This document shows, in pieces, positions 48,071-59,306 of a stretch of DNA of 64,000 nt (positions within the stretch are counted from its first letter, which is position 1; each line of letters begins with the position of its first letter). Below the pieces are notes generated by a model. That model was not told the DNA's origin, searched no databases, and saw nothing but the letters and a program-made list of their open reading frames with translations. Where the stretch lies: NCBI GenBank assembly GCA_029962745.1, contig CM057165.1:21220807-21284806 (forward strand). Direction: 5' to 3'. This DNA is from Echinometra lucunter. Its lineage: Eukaryota; Echinodermata; Echinoidea; Camarodonta; Echinometridae. The position numbers and the translations under genes are program-made.

Positions 48071-48522
48071 AGATTCTTTCAACTCAGAGCTAATTTACCA
48101 TGAATTATTGGATAAGGAAAAAAAATGTTAACAAATTGTGGAGTTGCATTCTTACAGTTAAGGCCTGGACCTACTTTCAATTCATTTGTTTTAGATTCAA
48201 CATTATGTACCTCCATATCAGTATAAGATTCAACGGTGAGACATTTGTGAGTTTGACATTTCTGGCCAAAATCAAAATGATTTTCATCAAATAACCAAAA
48301 ATCTGAAAGCCAAGAGGACAATGTAATATATCTGAAAAAAATGACCTGATTAAAACATATCTGAAGTCATTATGAACTTGATTAATGAACTTGTCACATT
48401 TTTGGCTATCTCTATCGATCTCTGCACTGTATAAATGGCTCACGCGCACTCTGTTTGTTTCTCTCATGAATGTTTCAGATTAGAGGAGTCCATTACAGGT
48501 TCGATCGCAGTTGACCCCTCCC

Positions 48523-48660
48523 ATGCATCGGAGTGGACTAGGTCTCTCTAGACCGAGAAATCTGCTCAATGCACAGAGCCGGATTGTCGAGATGATGCAA
48601 CCCCAGAAAATATCCAGCGGGAGGACTGTCACTGACGCTGGACCTGTGGACTCCTCGTGA
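48523..48660 (+). CDS. Candidate small ORF or terminal exon
   Basis: The frame encodes 45 residues (MHRSGLGLSRPRNLLNAQSR, then IVEMMQPQKI and TDAGPVDSS) and is open upstream to an acceptor-like ACAG at 48498. The block is clearly GC-richer than its surroundings. The complementary strand is also open over the same block, so strand and reality are unresolved. No family recognised. Confidence 0.25.
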   Translation: MHRSGLGLSRPRNLLNAQSRIVEMMQPQKISSGRTVTDAGPVDSS

Positions 48661-49183
48661 AAAGTTTTACCAAAGAACCAAAACCCTCAAAAGAAATACA
48701 GAAACCCGCACGGAGATGGTGTCAATATTCGGTAAATAAAAATCGTATGCCAAACACCTGAACAACAACGGCCTGGCCCTTATTCTCCAGGTTTGTCCAT
48801 CTACAAAACTGTCAAACCTGAAATAGGCTGAAGTGATAGACTAAATGAGAAAAGTGGGGACAAATCAAATTTTTTCAAGCAAGTTTAATACTAGATTTTC
48901 TCAATGAATAGCATTAGCAGATAGGGTCAATTTCCTTGCAATTTTTCTTCTTCTTCTTGGAGATACTCCTCAACGTTCCGTCTGGTACCAAACGAGGAGG
49001 AAGGGGGAGTGCGCAATTTTGCTGTGTTATTGGACTTTCTAATTCTAATCTAGCCTAGAGGCTAGGGTCAATCTCCTTGTCCTTGCATTTTCCTGCTGTT
49101 ATTGGATTTTCTTGTTGAATAAAGTGTTTGGAAGTAATGTATGTGTCTGTGTAATATGTAATTTGGAAGGGTAGAATCACTAC

Positions 49184-49289
49184 CTGCAAATTTAACAGCA
49201 CCGTAGTGGTCGATACTGACCACTAACTTGTCTTGCTGCTGAGCTGTGCAGTGCGCCACGTCGATAACGCGATTAGATTGGAGACCATC
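49184..49289 (-). CDS. Exon-like stretch, unrecognised
   Basis: A TTTCTAG acceptor and a GTAGTG donor bound an open frame of 35 codons: DGLQSNRVIDVAHCTAQQQD and KLVVSIDHYGAVKFA. It reads like protein (alternating hydrophobic strands), but I recognise no family. It could be a 5' exon of AXDND1 or a remnant of another gene. Confidence 0.3.
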
Positions 49290-49854
49290 CTAGAAAGTCT
49301 ACACAGGTTTACACTGGTGGGACTGCACTAAATCATTTATGCAGAAAACAACATCGAATCACACCACATAAATACCACCAAATCTGACCTAATTTTGGCA
49401 AAAAGACAGTTATACATCGTATTTAAATTTTTGTTTACAAGACACGTCAAAAGTATTATCTAAACGTAATAGAGACAGGTACCAAGAAAGACTTTTCGAA
49501 ATCATTTTACCAATATTTTTTCTCCGTGCTGCCTGTTGTCAACGAAACCATGTCAGTGCGTGTAAACAATTACTCCACTAAAGGCCTATTATGGAGTTCA
49601 GTCACAGTTACGTCTTCTATTTCTGTGGGTTCAGTGCAGTGCGTATAATATATAGCTAGCCAATAACTCACCTGGAGGTAGGATTTTTTTAATCTTTCAA
49701 TGTTTATTGAGCATAAATCAAAACAATTACAAGGTAAACACAAAATCAGATCAAAAAAAGTAAATAAAAAATAATTCAATAATAAAATACACAAAGCAAC
49801 AGAAAAAATAGGATAAGATAAATCAAGTACTGATAACAATATTCTCCCGTATCA

Positions 49855-50385
49855 GGACAACTCCCCCGGGGACTGGGGGAGTTGTCCTTAGTGAGTTGTC
49901 ATCCGGGAAAGGTGTCCTACGGGGAGAGTTGCCCTTGGGGGAGCGTTCTCCAGGGGGTAGTTGTTAGGTGGGAATCGTATCCGGGGAGTTGTCCTCCAGC
50001 CCGGGGGGGGGGGGGGGGATGTGTCTCATTGAGACCTGTACATCATCCGCGTAAATCACTTTCTGAAAAGCACCCTAAACGGGGATTAAAGTAGGACGGA
50101 AATAATGTATTACATCTCCGATTTTTATACCCTTAACGGGAATTTTATGCCAGGATTGCATCATCATTTCCTAATGATGTAACATTTTCCCGGATTTTCC
50201 TGATTTTGATACCCTTTTTTCTGATTTTACCTGTTTTTGATACCCTACACTGGATCCCCTGGGTTCCCAGCCCGGTGCTGAAAAAACGACCCCTTTTCTA
50301 CGTTTTTGTTTACGCGGATGATGTACAGGCTTCAACGAGACATATCCCCCCCCCCCCCGGGTCCTCCAGGGGGAGTTGTCCTAGA
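49855..50385. repeat. Degenerate GGGGAGTTGTCC minisatellite interrupted by a foldback
   Basis: Short G-rich units ending AGTTGTCCT recur from 49855 to 49999 and resume at 50362-50385, with the element at 50000-50361 between them. Confidence 0.65.
50000..50361. mobile_element. Foldback element with CCCGGG ends and 8-9 bp target duplication
   Basis: The arms are long: GATGTGTCTCATTGAGACCT then GTACATCATCCGCGTAAA at the left, and TTTACGCGGATGATGTACAG then GAGACATA at the right, each with a G or C run at the tip. TCCTCCAG flanks both sides (49992-49999 and 50362-50369), which fits a hAT-type 8-bp duplication. Confidence 0.75.
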
Positions 50386-50399
50386 ACCCAATTCTCCAC

Positions 50400-52510
50400 T
50401 TTTGAAAATGAAGAGCAAGTTTGTCTCTTTTCTTTGCAAGATAATACTCTAAGTCCTTGTTACATTTCAACTGAGCTTTGAAACCAAGAACAGTAAGAGG
50501 TCTATTTTGAAATTTGCAAACATAGGCCTATATATAATATTTTTAACATGAGAAATATGCAAGTTAAAGACTTATCACCTAGTATGCCAAACATTTTCTG
50601 AAAAATGGAAGGTGCAATATTTGTGTTTTCTTTTTCATTATACATTTAATAATATCGTCCCAAATTGGTTTCACTTTTAATAGGACACTCACAAAAAAAG
50701 TGAATGAGTGTTTCAGGGTCTTTGCTACAAAAGGCACATAGGGGAGAATCTTTTTTTTTTTTTTAATAAAAAAATCGTTAATTGTTCTATGGAATATCTT
50801 AAAATAAAATGCCCGTAGGCGAGTATCTATGGTACATTTGAAATTGATCATATGTATTTTCTCCCAATCCACATCGTCTGATATTGAACAGGAATCCTTC
50901 CAGAAAAAATAGATTTTTCGGGAAAACATTCGTCGCAAAAAAGAGTATATGAATATACTTAGTTACTTTTCTTACATTGTTTTAGTTTACTCAAAATATT
51001 GTCAGGAATATCAGGCAGTTTTGTGTTATTAAACCATCCAACCAAGGGAAAGGAATATTTTTTCATCAAGAAATTATATTTCCTTCTATCGTTACTTGAA
51101 ATATCATAATCAAGGATCAATTCTTCGAATAATTTGTAACCAGGATGTGGAGGGTTAAGGAGATCCTTAACAAACACGATACCCTTTTTGGACCAGTCTT
51201 CATAATAATAATAATTTTTAAAAAGGATTTAGACTTTGACCTTATACATGTATTTCTATTAAACCAAATTATATGGGATTGGCCTAAATACAACAAGTCA
51301 TTTCCAAATTCTTTTATACATATTTTTTTCTCTAAAAATATACCATGTTCTCAAAGAGTCAGCAAGTAAAGTACATCCCATTTTACACAAAATATTTTCA
51401 GGTGCGTAAGATCTCCATAAAATATCATTCATATCACTAAAGGAACTAAGTACAGAAATTTCATTAGTTTTCCATCTGCTCTCAAAATTATCATCCAGCA
51501 AAAATTTTTACCCAATACATTTTTTGAGCCAAAGAAAATGCATATGGATCAATCATACGAAGACCACAATTATTATAACCATTGCAAAAAATATTTCCTC
51601 TTAACTCTATCCATTCCACCATTCCATTTGAATTTATAAAACAGTTCATCAAGATCCTTATGAAAGGAAATGGGAATTTTTATACACAAAAATGAAAAAA
51701 AGTATAGTAGTTGTGGCAATAATAATGTTTTTATAACACATATTTTCCTATATTAAGAGAAAGATTTCTAGTACGCCAACAGTTTAAAGTACCTTCAATT
51801 TGTTTCAACTTAGGTTTATAATTAATTTCAAACAATAAATTAGCCTGTAATGAAAAATTGATTCCAAGAGTTTTGAAATTAGACCTTTTCAAAGACAAGC
51901 TCTTTTCAGAAAAGGGTCAATCATTACAACCGTTTTTGCTCCAATCCAAATTGCTTCATTCTTCGACAAATTCAGTTTACAACCAGAACATTTTGAAAAA
52001 ATACTGACTACTTCAAACAGATTGTTAAAGGCAGCAATTGAACCATCTAAAAACAAGTTGAATCATTCGCTAACAAAGAAATCTTAACTTCTTCACCACT
52101 GATCGGAATACCTTTGATATTATTATTTTGTCTAATTGCAAGGCCCATAGTTTCAATAACAAGTAAAAAAAAGATATGGGGAAATTGGACAGCCTTGAAA
52201 AATACCTCTTTCCATATCAACAGACTTTGTTAAAAATCCATTATTGATAACACAAGTTTTCCTATTACAATAAATAGTGCTAATGCATTTGATAGAATTT
52301 TTGCCAAAATTAAAACGATGCAAAACTTCCAATAGAAATTCCTGGCTTACGCTATCAACAGCCTTTTGTATGTCGAGGAGGAGGATGGCACCTGGTATGT
52401 CATTTATTTCAGTAAATTCTATAATATCCTAAATCAAACGTATATTAGTACCAATATTTCTACCTTTAAGACCTGTAGGTAGGAATCAGTTTGAAGGAGT
52501 ACATTCTATG
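50400..52510 (-). mobile_element. Decayed L1/Tx1-like LINE, 5'-truncated ORF2
   Basis: On the - strand, with frameshifts, RT-type text appears: GRNIGTNIRLI, DIPGAILLLDIQKAVDSVSQ, then KSVDMERGIFQGCPIS and ISLLANDSTC. It continues through KCSGCKLNLSKNEAIWIGAK to the C-terminal TRLRAFYFKIFHRTI. The catalytic box, normally (Y/F/L)ADD, reads LAND. Many indels; inactive. Confidence 0.82.
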
Positions 52511-53097
52511 GATACATTATTCAGGGTGCATCCAGTCCCGTTGCCCGACGGCGATGGGCAACTAAAATACTAAATATAATGGGGCAAGTAGCCTGAGAAT
52601 TAATACTCAGTAACTTATGTTCAAATACACCACACGTGGATACAAAGAAGTATGTAGAATAATACACAAACTTCTCCCCTCCCCAATAAATGCTCAAATA
52701 CCTTTTGGATACTTTGGCTTTCACCTCCCCTCGCCTCCACTGTGGCAATGTCTTGCCTTCATCCAAATGACCTATGAATACCATTTGCTTGTATTTAACA
52801 TTATAAAGGCAAGTAGGCCTATATGTTGGACAAAAGGGTAAATGCAGCGTCAAAATTAAAGCACGTGAGAACTCAATTTTCAGGATAAAAATATGCGATA
52901 TAATTTCAAGATTCATTTGATTATCCTATAATGCTTAAGTTCTGGAGTGTCTTAACACCCATTAGGCCTATAACCCCCCCCCCCCCTTTAGTACAGATTT
53001 ATGATAACGATGATCATAATAATTATAGGCACAGCAAGGTTTAGAAATACTGGCGTGTGTGGAGGGCTGGGGGCAGTTGCCCCCCCCCCCCCCAAAA

Positions 53098-53172
53098 AAA
53101 AAAAAAAAAAAAAAAAAAGAGAGAGAGAGAGAGAAAGAAGGAAAGAAAGAAAGAAAGAAAGAAAGAAAGAAA
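53098..53172. repeat. Homopolymer and GA/GAAA microsatellite cluster
   Basis: A C-run (from about 53080) is followed by an A-run, (GA)n and (GAAA)n. Confidence 0.9.
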
Positions 53173-53611
53173 AATTCAGACGTGGTTTATTTATTTTCCA
53201 TAACTTTACTTACCTTAAGAATGGAAGTTATGACTGAAAAACAAATATTGAAAAAAAAAAACACCCGGCCCCCCCCCCCCCCCAAAAAAAAGCCTTATGG
53301 CAGGAGACGTCAGTCCCCACCCTACCCCGCCCATACGGATCCATTTGGGTCTGCAGCATTAAGGGTGCATGTTCAAAAGGAATTGTACAAATCATCTCTG
53401 ATCTTATCGCAGATATTGCCAAATTTCTCCACACCGAGGCAAAAATTCTTTCGAAATGTTGTTTTGGGAATATCAGCAAGGTTTATTGGATCTCTTTATC
53501 CCCCTCATTGCAACCAAAAACAAATGAGCGAGAAAAATTGCCACCGTGGCATACCACATATAAAGTTAAAATCTGTTCAAGAGTTATGAACTTTTAATAA
53601 ATCCTTATTAT

Positions 53612-53921
53612 GGGGATCTTTGAGTTGGCAACTCCACCAGCATCTGTGATGCCATCGTGGACAACTCTCCATTCATTTTGTACACAGAATTTCACATTTT
53701 CTTCATTTTCAAGAAAAATAGAAATTTGTTTCATTTATCGTTTGAGTATGACATGGCTACATCAATTCTGCAAGCATTTTGGGAAGAATTATGTTGATTC
53801 CTGACTTGAAATTTCATAAAAATCAATTTTATATTTTTATAAAGATTTATGCACAAAATGAATGGAGAGTTGTCCACGATGACATCACAGATGCTGGCAA
53901 AGTTGCCAACTCAAGGATCCC
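53612..53921. mobile_element. Foldback element with long arms
   Basis: The left arm GGGATCTTTGAGTTGGCAAC continues to CATCGTGGACAACTCTCCAT; the right arm ATGGAGAGTTGTCCACGATG continues to GTTGCCAACTCAAGGATCCC. About 310 bp, arms about 75 bp. Confidence 0.8.
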
Positions 53922-54189
53922 TGTAACAGGGATTTACTGAAACTTTCAAAATTCACAACTCTTGAACAGATTGTCCGATTTCGCTTAAACTTTCACTGTT
54001 TACTCTTCTTGGTCATCTCCATTCACTAAGAGCACAATGATGCCTGGGTTGCATTCTCCTTTAAGAAAAATAGATAATGTATAAAGCAGAAAATCCTGGG
54101 TTATATCCACATATATTGAGAGATAAGAGAGAGCGGCCAGGAGGGCCCTAGGCCCCCTCTACTCTCCCCAAGATGTTGGCCCCGGTATA

Positions 54190-54221
<32 letters not shown>

Positions 54222-54240
54222 AATAATAATAATAATAATA
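54190..54240. repeat. (GAT)n(AAT)n microsatellite
   Basis: A run of GAT triplets passes into a run of AAT triplets. Confidence 0.95.
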
Positions 54241-55289
54241 ACCACAACAATTTGTAAAGCACCATATCCATTATAATACTGAGGGCGCTGAAAAAATTAA
54301 ACTACTAAATATTAATACTACAAAATGCTAATGATATAATGTAGAGAAATTATCAATATAGTATTTTACAGAAAGGGTCCAATTGATACACAACTTTGCT
54401 AATCCTGTGGACATTTTTATGTAGGTCTCATTGATGTCACCGAATCAGCGACCGTCATGCTCTTATATTGTGCCGGCATTTTTCCATTGAACCGCAAACA
54501 TGACGCGACATTTGCTCCTGCTATAATTGCTCCTGTAATTCCTCCGAAGACATAGGGTTAGGGTTGTGATAGTGGTTTTGGTTCAGAATGATGTGAGAAT
54601 ATTAGGATGCAGCTTAGTGTTTAGGTTTGGGATTAGGCTTTATATTTTAGGTCTACTTAACGTGCAGATTTTTATGGCACGCCATAAGGGAATCAAATTA
54701 AAATATATTTCACTTGAACAAATATATGTTTCTTTTTCACTAAACCATTTCACTCCAGCATATTTATATTTCACTTCTTAAAAAAAAGCATTCCACTTTT
54801 CACAAAAATTCGTTTCACAGTTTCCACAAAAATATTATTTCACTATTCACAAAAATATATTCCACTTTCTTCCAAAATACATTCCACTTTTTCACAGAAA
54901 TATATTTTACTCTTCACAAAAATATATTTCACTTTTTTCCAAAATTCGTTCCACTTTTCACAGGAATACATTTCACTTTTAAGAAAAAAAAAATCATTCC
55001 TCTTTCTCTCATACTAAAACCTTTTCACTTTCTGCCAAAAATATGTTCCTCTTTTATCTCGGCCTAAAGCGATCTTATCGACCTGGGTGAGCTTAACGGC
55101 CTTGGCGAGCTTATCTCTGGCTTAGCTAGCTAGCTCATATACGCGCGTTCTATCGACGGTGTACCTAAAATCCATTCCTCTTCTCTCACCGAAACCATTT
55201 CACTTTCTCTCAATAATTTATTTCACTCTGCCAAAAAAATACGTTCCTCTTTTTTCTCGGCCTAAAGGAGGCGCTATTGGCGAGTTTTG

Positions 55290-55479
55290 TTTAGAGTACT
55301 TACATAAAGAGAGTAGCGACATAGACGTCCTACTTCTTGGGAAACAAAATGGCGTTCAAATTCTTTCTATTTCGAACACCCGTTTGCTTATCGGAATTGA
55401 ATAGAAATGTTGCGTAACAGTGAAACAAAATGGCGTTCAAATCTTGGGTTGTCGCTACTCTCTTTATGTAGGTACTCTA
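55290..55479. mobile_element. Nested MITE in the left arm of the large foldback
   Basis: The ends TTAGAGTACTTACATAAAGA then GAGTAGCGAC and GTCGCTACTC then TCTTTATGTAGGTACTCTA are inverted. GTTTTG is duplicated on both sides (55284-55289, 55480-55485). The right arm of the host element has the uninterrupted site GAGTTTTGCTAGC. Confidence 0.85.
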
Positions 55480-56964
55480 GTTTTGCTAGCTTGTTAGCTT
55501 GGCGCGGGCTATATCTTTTGTCATTTGCTTGTTTAGCATCGGTATTAATGTTTTGTTATTCTATTTGGTCTGATGGGGCTGAAGGGGGGCGGCTTTGAGG
55601 CTTCTGCACTTGATTTTGAAGTTCATTAATACATCCAATTTATGCAGGGATATATGCAGGGTGAACAAGGGATGCTACCTCTACAGGCGAACTTTGGTGT
55701 TGCTTGTTTTGCCTCTTGGGGCTTGGTGGGGGTTTGGAGTCTTCTGCACATGATTTTGAAGTATGCAAATTTATCAAGGTTTATGCAGGGTGAATGATGG
55801 ATGCTGCTTCTCCCGTTGGTCTGGCGAGGCTATATAGCTGAGGGAGGGGAGTAAGTTTCTGCACATGATTTTGAATATTCTGCATTAATGTAGCGCCTAA
55901 GCTTTCTCTCTGAAATGTGTCTAAGCGCTTTACAGAAATATCATTACCCCGGTCATCGGATTCATGCAAGCTTGCCCGCACACAATGTATGCACTTTCTG
56001 CACACCATTAATTCCGGCCAGTCGCACAGTCACAATGCTAAACAAATCACAATGGCCGTCGCATCTTACCGGGTATACCACTTAATGGGTGAAAAGTGGC
56101 AAATGTACGTAAATTCATATCTTGCAGAAGGACACCCCGGACATTGTGGCTCAAGTAAGGATACTTATCCACTGGACCACAGCATCTCTTCTATGCATTT
56201 TTCTTTCTTTTTTTTTTTTGGGGGGGGGGGGGGCTTGAATTCTCATAAAGTAAAACTCTCTGCAAGCCAATTGGAGGAAGAGGCAGGGAGGGGGTGTCAC
56301 GGCATATTATTGTTACCAAAATGTGCAGGGTATTGTAATTCCTCGCAAAACTTGCCGCCCGATTCATTAAATGCAATAATATCACTACCATAATTATGAT
56401 TATATTCATGAATAGAATTGGTTTAACATCAGATGGAGACGCAAGATGCAAACCAATTATTTTGTTTTGTTAAAATGTGTAGGCCTATAATAGATGGCAT
56501 ATACAATAAGGCCAACAACGCGAGCGAGCGCTTCCATTTTGTCCTTTCTTACATCTTTCCTTTTCTTTCTCTGTCTTTTCTTTTCTTTCCCATTTTTCCT
56601 TTTTTTTCCTGCCAAATATTGGGGGGGGGGGGCCGGGCCCCCGGCCCCGGTTCCCCCGACCATGAGTGTTGCAACTTGAACTTGTCGATTGCTTCCAGTT
56701 CTACTCCAGTTCAAAATAATGTCTATTTTATTGTGGCAGTGGCCCAGACGCGGTTCTGTGATATTTTCTAAATTGGGGTGGGGGAGTACACTGGCAGCTT
56801 CAGGGATCGCAATGAATTTAAATTCAAAATTTAAATTTAAAATTAAAATTAACTGATTTAAATCCAACCCTTCAGGAACATTCCCAATCTAAAAACATAA
56901 CAGAACATAATAACAAAAAACGGACATAAAACATAAACACTGAACAAAAAAGAATAGCACGATT

Positions 56965-56996
<32 letters not shown>

Positions 56997-57194
56997 CACC
57001 CACGACCTGCACGAGCCGATTTAGAATATAATAAAACAAACTGTCTTCGGACTCTTTACAGATACATGTATTTATAATGAAGATATGACACAGATCATAC
57101 AGATTGTGATGCATAACAAAACATAATGAATATCTGAGAAATGCATGTACATAACAACCTGTACGAAAATAAAACGCAGAAATTAGGCTAGAAT

Positions 57195-57600
57195 AACTAC
57201 TGAAAGTTATCTACTTATATTTCCCCTTACGACTTGCATTCCATGTTGCACACAACCACCCCCTTCTTCCAACTGTATACAAACCAACAAGATAACTTCG
57301 ATCATGCAAAGAGAATTTGTTTATCATACCTCCTATTCAAACAAAAACATATGGCAAACGTTCATTTGCTCATGCTGCATCAGTTTTATGGAATAACCTC
57401 CCAAACTCTCTGAGAAACATCAACACGATAGAGAAGTTTAAATCTGCACTTAACATTCAAAACATATCTTAGCCTAACAAAGTAACCTTAGTGACCTATC
57501 TTTTAATCATGTCTTTCCCTTTTCTCTCTCTTAGAGCGCATAGGGACATATTACATACGCGCTATATAAAATCTGTACATTATTATTATCATAATAGCTT
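57195..57600 (+). mobile_element. LINE 3'-end fragment
   Basis: A + strand frame gives YGKRSFAHAASVLWNNLPNS, then NTIEKFKSALNIQNIS and a stop, the C-terminal signature of L2/CR1/RTE-like elements, followed by GCGCTATATAAAATC and an ATT tail. Confidence 0.75.
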
Positions 57601-57651
57601 GCATAAAGTTTTACTTCATGAGAATTCAGCCAACAAAATTTGCATAGTAGA

Positions 57652-57730
57652 GAAGCTGTGACCCAGTGAATAAGTCTCCTGACTTTGAACAAGGTCGGGG
57701 GTTCGAATCCCTGCTGAGGCACTAGTGTCC
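57652..57730 (+). mobile_element. tRNA-like SINE head
   Basis: AGCTGTGACCCAGTGAATAAG resembles an A-box region and GGTTCGAATCC is a perfect B-box. The acceptor stem does not close, so I treat it as a SINE, not a tRNA gene. Confidence 0.65.
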
Positions 57731-59306
57731 TTTGGTTGGTTGGTTTTATTTTCCATATGAAAAGCAATACAAAAATACATGCAGATCAATATATCAAATT
57801 ATTATAAATTTTAATTAATTAAAATTAGTATTGATGGCAGGAAACTCTATTCAGAGCCATTATTCAAATGGCTCTGTTCTTCCTAGAGGTCCAGAGAAAG
57901 AAAAAAAAAGTAATGAACAAACAGACATGACATTACCACAAACTGAACTGAAAGTAACATAAACAGAATAAAAGAAATCGTGTAAACGAAACCCAGTGAC
58001 CTTACGATAATGCGGCCCTATTCCTAACCTTCATACTACATGTATGTCCAACGTACCCACCCCCCCCCCTCCATTCCTGAGATGCACCAAAATTTGCCAC
58101 TCTCCATGGTGATGATTTGTTTAGCATTGTGAGTGCGACTGGCTGGAATTAATGCTTCCTTGGGAGTGCAGAAAGTGCATACATTGTGTGCGGGCAAGCT
58201 TGCATGAATCCGATGACCGGGGTAATGATATTTCTGTAAAGCGCTTAGACACATTTCAGAGAGAAAGCTTAGGCGCTACATTAATGCAGAATATTCAAAA
58301 TCATGTGCAGAAACTTACCCCCTCCCTCAGCTATATAGCCTCGCCAGACCAACGGGAGAAGCAGCATCCATCATTCACTCTGCATAAACCTTGATAAATT
58401 TGCATACTTCAAAATCATGTGCAGAAGACTCGAAACCCCCACCAAGCCCCAAGAGGCAAAACAAGCAACACCAAAGTTCGCCTGTAGAGGTAGCATCCCT
58501 TGTTCACCCTGCATATATCCCTGCATAAATTGGATGTATTAATGAACTTCAAAATCAAGTGCAGAAGCCTCAAAGCCGCCCCCCTTCAGCCCCATCAGAC
58601 CAAATAGAATAACAAAACATTAATACCGATGCTAAACAAGCAAATGACAAAAGATATAGCCCGCGCCAAGCTAACAAGCTAGCAAAACTCGCCAATAGCG
58701 CCTCCTTTAGGCCGAGAAAAAAGAGGAACGTATTTTTTTGGCAGAGTGAAATAAATTATTGAGAGAAAGTGAAATGGTTTCGGTGAGAGAAGAGGAATGG
58801 ATTTTAGGTACACCGTCGATAGAACGCGCGTATATGAGCTAGCTAGCTAAGCCAGAGATAAGCTCGCCAAGGCCGTTAAGCTCACCCAGGTCGATAAGAT
58901 CGCTTTAGGCCGAGATAAAAGAGGAACATATTTTTGGCAGAAAGTGAAAAGGTTTTAGTATGAGAGAAAGAGGAATGATTTTTTTTTTTCTTAAAAGTGA
59001 AATGTATTCCTGTGAAAAGTGGAACGAATTTTGGAAAAAAGTGAAATATATTTTTGTGAAGAGTAAAATATATTTCTGTGAAAAAGTGGAATGTATTTTG
59101 GAAGAAAGTGGAATATATTTTTGTGAATAGTGAAATAATATTTTTGTGGAAACTGTGAAACGAATTTTTGTGAAAAGTGGAATGCTTTTTTTTAAGAAGT
59201 GAAATATAAATATGCTGGAGTGAAATGGTTTAGTGAAAAAGAAACATATATTTGTTCAAGTGAAATATATTTTAATTTGATTCCCTTATGGCGTGCCATA
59301 GATTTT

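Larger units (their letters stand above)
47681..49670. other. Upstream region of AXDND1
   Basis: It should contain the AXDND1 promoter, but no TATA box or clear initiator stands out. It holds a tRNA-SINE (47873-48070), a diverged repeat shared in inverted orientation with 61890-62005 (48211-48330), a GC-richer open block (48488-48660) and an exon-like stretch (49184-49289). Confidence 0.5.
54673..59300. mobile_element. 4.6-kb foldback element with 1.2-kb inverted arms (TU-like)
   Basis: The left arm (54673-56056) and right arm (58108-59300) are nearly identical inverted repeats; the ends are TATGGCACGCCATAAGGG and its complement. GATTTT flanks both sides (54667-54672, 59301-59306). The outer part of each arm consists of about ten 20-25 bp subrepeats of the type TTCACTTTTCACAAAAATAT. 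The inner part includes a SINE-like segment. The 2-kb centre has a LINE 3' end and a tRNA-like SINE but no transposase. Sea-urchin TU elements and Drosophila FB/Galileo elements share this build; placing it in any of these is inference. Confidence 0.85.

Noticed and set aside
54546..54620. Telomere-like GGGTTAGGGTT text
   Set aside because: Only about two imperfect units, no array.
57652..57730. Functional tRNA gene
   Set aside because: Perfect B-box, but the acceptor stem does not pair and the sequence continues as a SINE-like body.
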